Assembly: GCA_001766965.1 (NCBI GenBank)
Contig: MEKM01000184.1
Coordinates: 1 to 27,529 of the forward strand
Length of the DNA stretch: 27,529 nucleotides
DNA from: Acidobacteria bacterium RIFCSPHIGHO2_01_FULL_67_28
GTDB lineage: Bacteria > Acidobacteriota > Terriglobia > Acidiferrales > 2-02-FULL-67-57
Reading direction: 5' to 3'
Below, piece by piece: positions 15,901 through 24,539 of the stretch. The position numbers and the translations under genes are program-made. The notes beneath the pieces were generated by a model. The model was given only the letters and a program-made list of their open reading frames with translations. It was not told the origin of the DNA and ran no database searches. Position 1 is the stretch's first letter. Each line of letters opens with the position of its first letter.

Positions 15901-16806
15901 GTGTCCAAAGTGATGACGACACGCGACGCCGTGGCACGCTTCGTGCCCGATGGCGCGAGCGTCGTCATGGAAGGCTTCACCCATCTCATTCCCTTCGCGG
16001 TCGGCCACGAGCTCATCCGCCAGCGCCGCCGCCACCTCACCCTCATCCGGCTCACCCCCGACCTGCTCTTCGACCAGATGATTGCCGCCGGCTGCGCCCG
16101 CAAGCTGATTTTCAGTTGGGCGGGTAATCCGGGCGTCGGGTCGCTTTACGCTTTTCGCCGCGCTGTCGAGCAAGGCCGCCCGCGATCCCTCGAGCTCGAG
16201 GAGTACTCCCACTTCGGCCTCGCCCTGCGCCTTCAGGCTGGCGCGGCCAACCTGCCGTTCTTACCCACTCGCAATTTCGCCGGCTCGGACCTCCCGCGCG
16301 TCAATCCGAACATCCTGCCGGTGACCTGCCCGTTCACGGGTCAGTCGCTCTGGGCCGTGCCGGCGCTCCACCCTGACGTCGCCATCCTCCACGCCCAGCG
16401 CGCCGACGAGCAGGGCAACACCCAGGTCTGGGGCCTCACCGGCGTGCTGAAGGAGGCCGCCTTCGCGGCCCGCTGCGTCGTGGTGACGGTCGAGGAGATC
16501 GTGTCTTCTGACCTGATCCGGCGCGATCCGAACCGCACCCTGGTCCCCGGCTTCCGCGTGGACGCGGTGGTCGAAGAGCCCTTTGGCGCCCATCCCTCCT
16601 ACGTGCAGGGCTACTACGACCGCGACAACGACTTCTACCGGCGCTGGGAGGGCATCTCCAGGACCGAAGAAGACCTGCAGGGCTACCTCGACACCTGGGT
16701 CTACGGCGTCTCCGGTCGGCGCGAGTACGTCGAGCGGCTGGGGGAGACGGCGCAACGGCTGCGGGCCGCCTCCGTTCTCTGCGAACCGGTCAACTACGGG
16801 TACTAG
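15901..16806 (+). CDS. CoA-transferase subunit A (GctA-like)
   Basis: The 301-aa protein resembles the alpha subunit of family I CoA-transferases, glutaconate CoA-transferase type. Landmarks are MTTRDAVARFVPDGASVVMEGF, LIRLTPDLLFDQMIAAGCARKLIFSWAGNPGVG, LPVTCPFTGQSLWAVPALHPDVAILHAQRADEQGN and AARCVVVTVEEIVSSD. With subunit B it would move CoA between an acyl-CoA and a free carboxylic acid in the cytoplasm. The family also includes IpdA-type ring hydrolases of steroid breakdown, which cannot be excluded by eye. The GTG at 15901 has a GGAGG ten bases upstream; an internal ATG at 15913 is an alternative. Subunit B begins two bases after the stop codon. Confidence 0.92.
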   Translation: MSKVMTTRDAVARFVPDGASVVMEGFTHLIPFAVGHELIRQRRRHLTLIRLTPDLLFDQMIAAGCARKLIFSWAGNPGVGSLYAFRRAVEQGRPRSLELEEYSHFGLALRLQAGAANLPFLPTRNFAGSDLPRVNPNILPVTCPFTGQSLWAVPALHPDVAILHAQRADEQGNTQVWGLTGVLKEAAFAARCVVVTVEEIVSSDLIRRDPNRTLVPGFRVDAVVEEPFGAHPSYVQGYYDRDNDFYRRWEGISRTEEDLQGYLDTWVYGVSGRREYVERLGETAQRLRAASVLCEPVNYGY

Positions 16807-16808
16807 GC

Positions 16809-17570
16809 ATGGGCGACTACACGGCGCGGGAGATTATGGTCACGGCGGCGGCGCAAATGCTCCAGGACGGCCAGACGGTGTTTGTCGGCATCGGCATCCC
16901 CAACCTGGCGGTCAACCTCGCCCGCCGCACCCGGTGCCCGAACCTCGTGCTCATCTATGAGTCCGGCGCCATCGGCGCGCGGCCCGCGCGCCTGCCCATC
17001 TCCATCGGCGACCCAGCGCTGGTAGCCGGCGCCGACGGCGTCTGCTCGATGCCCGAGGTTTTCCAGTACTGCCTGCAGCGCGGCTTCATTGAGGTCGGTT
17101 TCCTCGGCGGCGCGCAGATCGACCGCTTCGGCAACCTCAACACCACCGTCATCGGCGACTACCTCAAACCGAAGGTGCGCTTGCCCGGCTCCGGCGGCGC
17201 TTGTGAAATCGCCGTCCTGGCCCGCAAGGTCATCGTGGTCATCCCGCACTCGCGGCGCGCCTTCCCCGAGCGCGTGGACTTCATCACCAGCCCGGGCTTC
17301 CTCGGCGGGGGCGCCGAGCGCGCCCGCCTGGGCCTGCCCGGCGGCGGCCCCGACGCTGTCATCACCGACCTGGGCGTGCTGCGCTTCGACCAGGAGACCA
17401 GAGAGATGGTGCTCGCTTCGCTCCACCCGGGCGTGACCCTCGACGCCGTGCGCGCCCAGACCGGCTGGCCATTGCGCGCCGCCTCGCCGCTCGGAGTCAC
17501 CCAGCCCCCCTCGGCCGAAGAGCTGCGCGTCCTGCGCGGAGAGCTGGCGCCCTCGCCGGACCTGGCCTGA
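16809..17570 (+). CDS. CoA-transferase subunit B (GctB-like)
   Basis: The 253-aa protein is the beta subunit. It has the glycine-rich VFVGIGIPNLAVNLA entry, the active-site glutamate E51 in LIYESGAIG, and typical downstream segments VCSMPEVFQYCLQRGFIEVGFLGGAQIDRFGNLN and LPGSGGACEIAV. In glutaconate and related CoA-transferases the equivalent glutamate carries the CoA thioester intermediate. Its presence argues for a transferase rather than an IpdB-like hydrolase, which lacks it. Length is normal. The stop codon overlaps the aminotransferase start by one base (TGATG), so translation is probably coupled. Confidence 0.93.
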   Translation: MGDYTAREIMVTAAAQMLQDGQTVFVGIGIPNLAVNLARRTRCPNLVLIYESGAIGARPARLPISIGDPALVAGADGVCSMPEVFQYCLQRGFIEVGFLGGAQIDRFGNLNTTVIGDYLKPKVRLPGSGGACEIAVLARKVIVVIPHSRRAFPERVDFITSPGFLGGGAERARLGLPGGGPDAVITDLGVLRFDQETREMVLASLHPGVTLDAVRAQTGWPLRAASPLGVTQPPSAEELRVLRGELAPSPDLA

Positions 17571-18943
17571 TGGATACCGCCGCCATCATCCCGGCGCTCT
17601 TCCCCCGACGATTCGGCCGGGGCTACCCCGTGGCGGTGCGCGGCGAAGGCGTCTACCTTTACGACGCCCAGGGGAAGAAATACCTCGATGCCGCCGGCGG
17701 CGCCGCGGTGGTGACCATCGGCCATGGCGTGAACGCGGTGGTCGAGGCCATGGCCAAGCAAGCCCACGCCCTGGCCTTCGTCCACAGCTCCCAATTCCAT
17801 ACTGCGCCTGCGGAAGAGCTGGCCGAGCACTTGCGCCGGCTGGCGCCGGGCCCGCTGGCCCAGACCGCGCGCGTCTATTTCACCTCGGGCGGCTCCGAGG
17901 CCACGGAGACGGCTCTCAAGCTCGTGCGGCAGTACTGGCTCGAGCGTGACCAACCCGGGCGCTACCGGATTCTCTCCCGCTGGCAGAGCTACCACGGCAG
18001 CACGCTGGGGGCGCTGGCGCTCTCCGGCAACCAGCGCCGCCGACGGCCCTACGCACCCCTGCTGGCCGAGTTCGGCCACATTGCGCCTTGCTATTGCTAC
18101 CGCTGCCCGCTCGGCCTCGAATTCCCCTCCTGTGGCGTCGCCTGCGCCGACGAACTGGAGAAAGCCCTGGCGGCCGACGCCGAGCGCAGCGTCGCCGGCT
18201 TCATCCTCGAGCCCATCGTCGGCGCCACCACGGGCGCGGTCCCGCCCGAGGGCTACCTCCAGCGCATCCGCGAAATCTGCGACCGGCACGACATCCTGCT
18301 CATCGCCGACGAAATCATGACCGGCCTGGGGCGCACCGGACGGGCGTTGGCCGTGGACCACTGGGGAGTCGTCCCTGACCTGATCCTGCTCGGGAAAGGC
18401 ATCGCCAGCGGCTACGCGCCGCTGGGGGCGGTGGTGGTGGCGGAAAAGGTCTGGCGGGCCCTCGAGCAGGGCAGCGGCGGCTTCGAACACGGCTACACCT
18501 ACCAGGCTCACCCGGTGTCGGTGGCCGCCGGGCTGGCCGTGCAACGCTACATCGCGGAGAGGAATCTGGTCGAGCAGTGTCGCCGGCGCGGCGACTCCTT
18601 GGCCGCGCGGCTGGAATCGCTCCGCGAGCTGCCCTTCGTGGGCGACATCCGAGGCAAGGGGCTCCTGCAAACAGTGGAGTTCGTGGCCGACAAGAAAACC
18701 CGCGCCCCGTTTCCGCCGGCGGAACGGATCGCGGAACGCCTGGGGGAAGAACTGTGCGCCCGCGGGGTGCTGGTCTACCCCATGAAGGGCTGTGCGGACG
18801 GCTGGGCGGGCGACCACCTGCTGCTGGCCCCGCCCTTCGTCATTGAGGAAAGCGAGCTCGACACCATCGCCAGCGAACTGCGCCGCGCTCTCGGCTCCCT
18901 CCGCGGCGGGGCTGGCCGCGGCGCGCACGGCGCGGCTTTATGA
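17570..18943 (+). CDS. Class III PLP-dependent aminotransferase
   Basis: The 457-aa cytoplasmic enzyme transfers an amino group, probably from an omega-amino acid or diamine, to a keto acid. The PLP lysine is K276 in LILLGKGIASGYAPLGAV. D247 in LIADEIMTGLGRTG pairs with the pyridine nitrogen. The phosphate-binding loop is TSGGSEATETALKL (105-118). It has an unusual cysteine cluster (C174, C176, C179, C188, C192) in a CYCYRCP...SCGVAC segment seen in some members of this family. The substrate is not identifiable, but the upstream CoA-transferase suggests amino-acid deamination followed by CoA activation of the resulting acid. It overlaps the next gene by four bases (ATGA). Confidence 0.94.
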   Translation: MDTAAIIPALFPRRFGRGYPVAVRGEGVYLYDAQGKKYLDAAGGAAVVTIGHGVNAVVEAMAKQAHALAFVHSSQFHTAPAEELAEHLRRLAPGPLAQTARVYFTSGGSEATETALKLVRQYWLERDQPGRYRILSRWQSYHGSTLGALALSGNQRRRRPYAPLLAEFGHIAPCYCYRCPLGLEFPSCGVACADELEKALAADAERSVAGFILEPIVGATTGAVPPEGYLQRIREICDRHDILLIADEIMTGLGRTGRALAVDHWGVVPDLILLGKGIASGYAPLGAVVVAEKVWRALEQGSGGFEHGYTYQAHPVSVAAGLAVQRYIAERNLVEQCRRRGDSLAARLESLRELPFVGDIRGKGLLQTVEFVADKKTRAPFPPAERIAERLGEELCARGVLVYPMKGCADGWAGDHLLLAPPFVIEESELDTIASELRRALGSLRGGAGRGAHGAAL

Positions 18944-21102
18944 GACTCCGCGCGAATCCATCTCGAGGACTCTTCGCGGCGGGAGTGTCCCTGCTCGCCG
19001 GTGTGCTTCTGCTGGCGAGTCCTTCTCCACCACGCGAGACCCCGCCCGCTGGTTTCAGCGAGCCGAGCTGGGCGCGTCAGAAAGTTTATGAGACAAAGCT
19101 TCTGGAGAGCGTCCGGGCCGACTCCTGTCGCGACCACCACCGCCTTCTAACCAGCCAGCCTCATGTGGCCGGCACCCCCGGCAACTTCCGCGTCTCCCAG
19201 TACATTTTCGACCGCTTCCGCGAGTACGGTCTCGAGGCAGAGTTCGCCGAGTACGAAGTGCTGCTCGCCTATCCCGAAGAAATCCGCGTCGAGATCGTGG
19301 CCCCGGAGCGCGTGGTGCTGGCGAACCCCGAGCCCGCGGACCCGCTCGACCCGCTCACCGACGTCAGCCGCACCCCGGTGGCCCAGCTGCCGTGGAACGC
19401 CTACTCGCCCGACGCCGATTTCGAAGCGCCGGTCGTCTACGCCAACCACGGTCGTCCCGAGGACTTCCGCCAGCTCGAAGCGCTCGGCGTTTCGCTTCAG
19501 GGCAAGATCGCCCTGCTGCGCTACTTCCAGGGTTACCGTGGCGGAAAGAGCTACGAGGCGGAAAAGCACGGCGTCGCTGGAATCCTCGTTTACTCCGACC
19601 CGATGGAGGACGGCTACTTCCAAGGCGACGTCTGGCCCGACGGCCCCTGGGGCCCGCCCGGCCACCTCCAGCGCGGCGCCAACGTTTACGACTTCCTCGT
19701 TCCCGGCGACCCGCTCACCCCCGGCTGGCCCTCCACCCCTGAAGCGAAGCGCATCCCGCCGGAAGAGTCTCGCATCCTGCCGAAGATCCCCATGGTGCCG
19801 CTCTCGGCCCGCGACGCCGCCGAAGTTCTGCGGAGGCTGGGCGGCCCGGCGGTGCCGCCGGGCTGGCAGGGAGCGCTGCCGTTCACCTACCACCTGGGCG
19901 ACGACCGCCTCCGGGTGCGCCTGGTGAACCGCCAGCGGCGCGTGCGGACCAAGATCCGCAACGTTATCGGCAGGATTCGCGGCAGCGAGTTTCCGGAGGA
20001 GTTGGTGGTGTTGAGCAACCACCACGACGCCTGGGTCTATGGCGGCGTGGACCCTTCCAGCGGCACCGCCACCATGCTCGAGCTGGCCCGCGTCCTCGGC
20101 GCGCTCGCCCGCGAAGGCTACCGGCCTCGCCGTACGCTGCTCTTCGGCAATTGGGACGCCGAGGAGTACACCCTGACCGGCTCCACGGAGTGGGGCGAAC
20201 AGTACGCCGACACGCTGCGGCGGACTGCCATCGCCTGCTTGAACGTGGATGCGGCCGCGAGCGGCGCGGATTTTTCCGTCAGCGCCTCGCCGCTCCTGCG
20301 CCGGCTGATCCTCGAGGCCGCGCAAGCGGTGGAGGACCCTCAAACCAGCCAGCCCGTCTATGACCGCTGGGCCAAGTCGGAGTCCGGCGCCAATGTGCGC
20401 AGCTACGTTTCGGGCGCGAGGGCTGAAGCCGGCGGACCGCTCATTGAGCGGCTGGGCAGTGGTTCCGACTACACGGTCTTCTTCAACCACCTGGGCATCC
20501 CTTCACTCGATATGTTGTTCGACGGTCCCTACGGCGTCTACCACTCCGTCTATGACGGGCACGTCTGGATGTCGCGCTTCGGCGACCCCGGTTTCCGCTT
20601 CCACGCCGCCATGGCCCGGCTGTGGGGCGTGATGGCGCTGCGGCTGGCGAACGCCGACCTGCTGCCGCTCGACCCGCGGGCGGAGGCCGAGGCGCTCGAC
20701 TCCTACGTGGAAGAGCTGCGGCCGGAAGCGCCCCCGGAATTCTTTGCCCGCCACCTGGCGCCCTTGCAGTCGGAAGCGCGGGGGCTGGGCCGGGCCGCCG
20801 CGCGCTTCGACTCCCGCGCGCGCGGCTGGCTGCGCGACCCCAAAGCTCACCGCCCCGCTCTGGCCCGCGCCAATCGAGCCCTGCTCCAGCTCGAACGGGA
20901 CTTCACGCACCCCGACGGTTTGCCCAACCGGCCCTGGTTCAAGCACCTGGTCTATGCGCCCCAGCCCAGCTACCGCGCCCAGGTCTTGCCCGCCATTGCT
21001 GAAGCCCTGGAACGAAACGACGCGGCGGGGGCGGCCGAGCAAGCCCGCCGCCTACGCGAAGCCATCCGAACCGCCAGGAAACGCCTCGAAGAAACCCGTT
21101 AG
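18940..21102 (+). CDS. M28 peptidase, glutamate carboxypeptidase II-like
   Basis: The 720-aa protein has an N-terminal signal or anchor segment (about 10-27), a protease-associated domain (about 160-330), the M28 catalytic domain and a C-terminal helical dimerisation-like domain (about 585-715), as in GCPII/PSMA. Zinc ligands are intact: H361 in SNHHDAWVYGG, D371 in GVDPSSGT, E409 next to the general base E408 in WDAEEYTLTGSTEW, D437 in LNVDAAASG and H535 in YHSVYDG. Family members remove C-terminal glutamate or other residues from peptides and act outside the cytoplasm. It overlaps the aminotransferase gene by four bases and is followed after 11 bp by another secreted peptidase. A digest-and-deaminate role for the operon is likely, though the exact peptide substrate is unknown. 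Confidence 0.94.
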   Translation: MRLRANPSRGLFAAGVSLLAGVLLLASPSPPRETPPAGFSEPSWARQKVYETKLLESVRADSCRDHHRLLTSQPHVAGTPGNFRVSQYIFDRFREYGLEAEFAEYEVLLAYPEEIRVEIVAPERVVLANPEPADPLDPLTDVSRTPVAQLPWNAYSPDADFEAPVVYANHGRPEDFRQLEALGVSLQGKIALLRYFQGYRGGKSYEAEKHGVAGILVYSDPMEDGYFQGDVWPDGPWGPPGHLQRGANVYDFLVPGDPLTPGWPSTPEAKRIPPEESRILPKIPMVPLSARDAAEVLRRLGGPAVPPGWQGALPFTYHLGDDRLRVRLVNRQRRVRTKIRNVIGRIRGSEFPEELVVLSNHHDAWVYGGVDPSSGTATMLELARVLGALAREGYRPRRTLLFGNWDAEEYTLTGSTEWGEQYADTLRRTAIACLNVDAAASGADFSVSASPLLRRLILEAAQAVEDPQTSQPVYDRWAKSESGANVRSYVSGARAEAGGPLIERLGSGSDYTVFFNHLGIPSLDMLFDGPYGVYHSVYDGHVWMSRFGDPGFRFHAAMARLWGVMALRLANADLLPLDPRAEAEALDSYVEELRPEAPPEFFARHLAPLQSEARGLGRAAARFDSRARGWLRDPKAHRPALARANRALLQLERDFTHPDGLPNRPWFKHLVYAPQPSYRAQVLPAIAEALERNDAAGAAEQARRLREAIRTARKRLEETR

Positions 21103-21113
21103 GAGAGACTACG

Positions 21114-22283
21114 ATGAAGAAGCACCACGGCCATTTGCTCACCTGTATCCTGGTTTTCTTCCTGATCGTCCCCGCGGTGGTTTGGGCGCAGGCCAGACCG
21201 CGGGCCCGCGACCTCGGTGTCCCTTTCGACGGCAGCCCCGGCCCGCTGAACGCCATCACGGACGTCGCCGGCGTCGCAGTCGGCCACAGCACCATCGTCG
21301 TGGGCGAAGGGAAGCTCCAGGTGGGACGCGGCCCGGTGCGCACCGGCGTGACCGCCATCTTGCCTCGCGGCCAGCGGTCTGCCTCCGACCTGGTCTTTGC
21401 CGGATGGTTCTCCCTGAACGGCAACGGGGAGATGACCGGCACAACCTGGGTGGAAGAGTCCGGTCTGATGGAAGGCCCGGTGATGATTACCAACACCCAC
21501 AGCGTGGGCACGGTGCGCGATGCCGTCATCGCCTGGTGGGTCAAGCGCGGCCAAGGCAACCAGCCCTGGTCGCTGCCGGTGGTGGCGGAGACTTGGGACG
21601 GGTATCTCAACGACATCAACGGATTCCACGTCAAGGAGGAGCACGCTTTCGAGGCGCTGGAGAGCGCCCGGGGGGGGCCCGTGGAGGAAGGAAACGTCGG
21701 CGGCGGCACCGGCATGATTTGCCACGAGTTCAAGGGCGGCATCGGCACCGCCTCGCGGCAGCTTGACGCGGAGGCGGGCGGCTACACGGTCGGCGTGCTC
21801 GTGCAATGCAACTACGGACTCCGCCACCAGCTCCGCATCGCCGGCGTGCCCGTGGGGCGCGAGCTCACGGAAGATCTGGTATGGTCGCAGGAGACCGGCT
21901 CGATTATCATCGTCATTGCTACGGACGCCCCGCTGCTGCCGCACCAACTCAAACGCGTGGCCCGGCGCGCCGCGCTCGGGTTGGCGCGCAACGGCAGCAT
22001 CGCCGGCAACGGATCGGGCGACATCTTCATCGCCTTCTCCACCGCCAACCCCGGCGCCGCGGCGCCCGCGGGCCTCGTGCAAGTTGCCGTGCTCCCCAAC
22101 GAGCGCATGAACCCTCTCTTCGAGGCCACCGTGCAGGCCACCGAAGAGGCCATCGTCAACGCCCTGGTGGCTGCGGAGACCACGACCGGCGTGGACAACC
22201 GCACGGTGGTGGCCCTGCCGCATGACCGCCTCCAACAGGCGCTGAAGAAATACAACCGGCTCGTCGAAGCGCGAAAAAACTAA
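21114..22283 (+). CDS. P1 (S58) family peptidase, DmpA-like aminopeptidase
   Basis: The 389-aa protein has a signal peptide (LLTCILVFFLIVPAVVWAQ) and the full DmpA/BapA fold. Conserved segments are GPLNAITDVAGVAVGHSTI, VRTGVTAILPRG, NTHSVGTVRDAVIAWW, VAETWDGYLND and GNVGGGTGMICHEFKGGIG. The self-cleavage site is G262-S263 in ETGSIIIVIATDAPLLP. In DmpA the equivalent serine becomes the N-terminal nucleophile of the beta chain. These enzymes cleave N-terminal L-, D- or beta-amino acids from peptides. A GGAGAG lies a few bases before the ATG. Its secretion and its place after the GCPII-like peptidase support a role in peptide breakdown outside the cytoplasm. Confidence 0.94.
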   Translation: MKKHHGHLLTCILVFFLIVPAVVWAQARPRARDLGVPFDGSPGPLNAITDVAGVAVGHSTIVVGEGKLQVGRGPVRTGVTAILPRGQRSASDLVFAGWFSLNGNGEMTGTTWVEESGLMEGPVMITNTHSVGTVRDAVIAWWVKRGQGNQPWSLPVVAETWDGYLNDINGFHVKEEHAFEALESARGGPVEEGNVGGGTGMICHEFKGGIGTASRQLDAEAGGYTVGVLVQCNYGLRHQLRIAGVPVGRELTEDLVWSQETGSIIIVIATDAPLLPHQLKRVARRAALGLARNGSIAGNGSGDIFIAFSTANPGAAAPAGLVQVAVLPNERMNPLFEATVQATEEAIVNALVAAETTTGVDNRTVVALPHDRLQQALKKYNRLVEARKN

Positions 22284-22284
22284 T

Positions 22285-24315
22285 GTGCGACTGCTGCGTC
22301 ACCTGATGATTCCTCGGCCAACTTCCCGCTGCCGTGTGAACCTCCTGTGGAGGCTAGCCGCGGGTTTTCTCTCGCTCCTGGCTTTCGGCGTTGTCTTGCT
22401 TGCCTGTGGCCGCAGCGCCGGCGTCCAGCGGAAGCTCATCGTCCTCGGCCTTGACGGCATGGATCCCGAGCTGCTGGGCCGCTATATGGACGAGGGCAAG
22501 CTTCCGAACTTTGCCCGGCTCGCCCAGCAGGGCGGCTTCCGTCGTCTGGGCACCAGCATTCCTCCCCAGAGCCCGGTGGCGTGGTCGAACCTCATCACCG
22601 GCCTGAACCCGGGTGAGCACGGCATCTTCGACTTCATCCACCGTGACCCGAAGACTCTGCTGCCCTACCTTTCTACCTCGCGCGTCGAGCCGCCGAAGCG
22701 TGCCCTGCGCCTGGGCCCCTGGGTGCTGCCGCTTTCGCCCGGTCGCGTCACACTGCTGCGGGAGAGAAAGGCCTTCTGGGAAATCCTCGATGGGCACCGG
22801 GTTCCCGCCGTCATCCTGCGCATGCCCGCCAATTTTCCGCCGGTGGAATCCGAGTCCCGGACGCTGGCGGGCATGGGAACGCCCGACATGCTGGGCACCT
22901 ACGGCACGTTTGCCTTCTACACGGACGTGCCGCCCGCCGGGGCCGAGCGCATCAGCGGCGGGCGCGTTTACCCGGTGCGCGTCGCCGAGTTCCGCGTGGC
23001 CGCGCAACTGGTCGGGCCGTACAACACCTTCCGCCGGGGCGAGCCTCCCGCCACGGTGGACTTCGCCGTGTGGCTCGACCCCACGGAGGCGGTGGCCAAG
23101 CTGGCCGTGCAGGAGCAGGAGTTTGTGCTGCGGGAGGGGGAGTGGAGTGACTGGGTGGTGGTCGAGTTCACCCTGATCCCGCACCTCGAGACCGTCAGCG
23201 GCATCTGCAAGTTCTACCTGAAGCAGGTGCGGCCTGTCTTTCAGCTCTACGTCAGCCCGATCAACATCGACCCCGCCCGTCCGGCCCTGCCGCTCTCCAC
23301 GCCCGAAGCCTACGTCCGGGAGTTGCAGGAAAAAACCGGCTACTTCTACACGCAAGGGATGGCGGAAGACACGCGCGCGCTTTCGGCCGGCCTCCTCACG
23401 GACGCCGAGTACGTCACGCAAGCCCGCATGGTCTGGGAAGAACAGCGGAGGCTTTTCCTCTTGGAGCTGGGGCGCCTCCAGGGCGGCTTCTTGTTCGGCT
23501 ACTTCTCCGGCCTCGACCAGAACTCCCATATGTTTTGGCGCGCCTTCGATGAGCGCCATCCGGCCTACACCCCGCAGACCGCCGCCGGCTTCGCGCGCCT
23601 GCTCGAAGGGCAGTACCGGGAAATGGATGAGTTGCTCGGGGAGGTGATGGCGAGGCTGGACGCGGATACGACCTTGCTGGTTCTCTCCGACCACGGCTTC
23701 GCGCCGTATTACCGTTCGTTCAACCTGAACACCTGGCTCCTCGAACGCGGCTATGCTGCCCTCCGGTTAGACCGGCCGCGCCCGGCCGACTTTCTGGCGA
23801 ACGTGGACTGGAGCCGAACCCGCGCCTATGGTCTGGGCCTCAACGGCTTGTACCTCAACCGGCGCGGCCGCGAGCGCGATGGCATCGTCCCGCCGGGGGC
23901 GGAGGCCGAGGCGCTGCTGGAAGAGATTGCGCAGGAACTGCTGGCGGTGCGCGACCCTGCGACGCAGCGTCCCGTCATCACCCGCGTGGACCGTGCCGCG
24001 CAGGTCTACTCCGGCCCGCACCTCGCCGATGCTCCCGACCTCCTGATTGGATACAATCGCGGTTATCGCGCCGGGTGGGGAACCGTGCTGGGAGGCTTCC
24101 CCGGGGTGGTGCTGGAAGACAACCGGGAGGTATGGAGCGGCGATCACTGCATCGACTTCAACCTGGTTCCGGGTGTGCTCTTGAGCAACCGGACGATCCG
24201 GGCGGACGCGCCCACGCTGCTCGATATCGCGCCCACCATCTTGGCCGAGTTCGGAATCGAGAAGCCGCCGGGGATGCCGGGCCAGTCGCTCTTCGCCCCT
24301 CGGCCCGGCCGCTAG
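22285..24315 (+). CDS. Lipoprotein phosphodiesterase of the alkaline phosphatase superfamily (NPP-like), paralogue 1
   Basis: The 676-aa protein from a GTG is an extracytoplasmic lipoprotein: a hydrophobic segment ends in the lipobox LLAC with C41. The catalytic fold carries all seven NPP-type metal and nucleophile positions: D57 in LGLDGMDPE, nucleophile S96 in SPVAWSNLITG, D411 and H415 in GLDQNSHMFW, D469-H470 in LSDHGF and H621 in WSGDHCIDFN. A large insert (about 215-345) is beta-rich. Members hydrolyse phosphodiesters or transfer phospho-head-groups, but the substrate here is unknown. An ATG at 22306 is an alternative start. It begins one base after the P1 peptidase stop codon and is a clear paralogue of the 25364-27463 gene. 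Confidence 0.9.
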   Translation: MRLLRHLMIPRPTSRCRVNLLWRLAAGFLSLLAFGVVLLACGRSAGVQRKLIVLGLDGMDPELLGRYMDEGKLPNFARLAQQGGFRRLGTSIPPQSPVAWSNLITGLNPGEHGIFDFIHRDPKTLLPYLSTSRVEPPKRALRLGPWVLPLSPGRVTLLRERKAFWEILDGHRVPAVILRMPANFPPVESESRTLAGMGTPDMLGTYGTFAFYTDVPPAGAERISGGRVYPVRVAEFRVAAQLVGPYNTFRRGEPPATVDFAVWLDPTEAVAKLAVQEQEFVLREGEWSDWVVVEFTLIPHLETVSGICKFYLKQVRPVFQLYVSPINIDPARPALPLSTPEAYVRELQEKTGYFYTQGMAEDTRALSAGLLTDAEYVTQARMVWEEQRRLFLLELGRLQGGFLFGYFSGLDQNSHMFWRAFDERHPAYTPQTAAGFARLLEGQYREMDELLGEVMARLDADTTLLVLSDHGFAPYYRSFNLNTWLLERGYAALRLDRPRPADFLANVDWSRTRAYGLGLNGLYLNRRGRERDGIVPPGAEAEALLEEIAQELLAVRDPATQRPVITRVDRAAQVYSGPHLADAPDLLIGYNRGYRAGWGTVLGGFPGVVLEDNREVWSGDHCIDFNLVPGVLLSNRTIRADAPTLLDIAPTILAEFGIEKPPGMPGQSLFAPRPGR

Positions 24316-24329
24316 CAAGGGAGGTGGCG

Positions 24330-24536
24330 ATGTTTGGTCATCGGATCAAGATCGACGACGAACTGTTCGACAACATCAAGAAATGTGTGGCCCTGGCCGG
24401 CTATTCCTCCACCGGGGAATTTGTCACCCACGTGCTCGAACGCGAAGTCCAGCGCCTGCTCGGCTCCAGCGGCCAGGGCCCGGAGTCCGAGGAGGAGTTG
24501 AGGAAGCGGCTGCAAGGACTCGGTTACATCGAGTGA
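24330..24536 (+). CDS. Small ribbon-helix-helix-like protein with LGY tail
   Basis: The 68-aa protein has GGAGG a few bases before its ATG. Residues 4-9 form a strand-like HRIKID, followed by helix 1 (DELFDNIKKCVALAG) and helix 2 (STGEFVTHVLEREVQRLLG), the pattern of Arc/MetJ-type ribbon-helix-helix proteins. The tail (54-68) ends RKRLQGLGYIE, like the LxxLGYV motif in the sulfatase-TPR protein of this window. It could be a transcription factor for the operon, or a small partner that binds an enzyme or membrane component. It lies between two paralogous phosphodiesterases, three bases ahead of the membrane protein gene. The fold call is by eye only. Confidence 0.72.
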   Translation: MFGHRIKIDDELFDNIKKCVALAGYSSTGEFVTHVLEREVQRLLGSSGQGPESEEELRKRLQGLGYIE

Positions 24537-24539
24537 GTC

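Noticed and set aside
15901..17570. IpdAB-type steroid ring hydrolase
   Set aside because: Subunit B keeps the catalytic glutamate (E51 in YESGAIG) of true CoA-transferases, and no steroid-degradation genes are nearby. It is retained only as an alternative.
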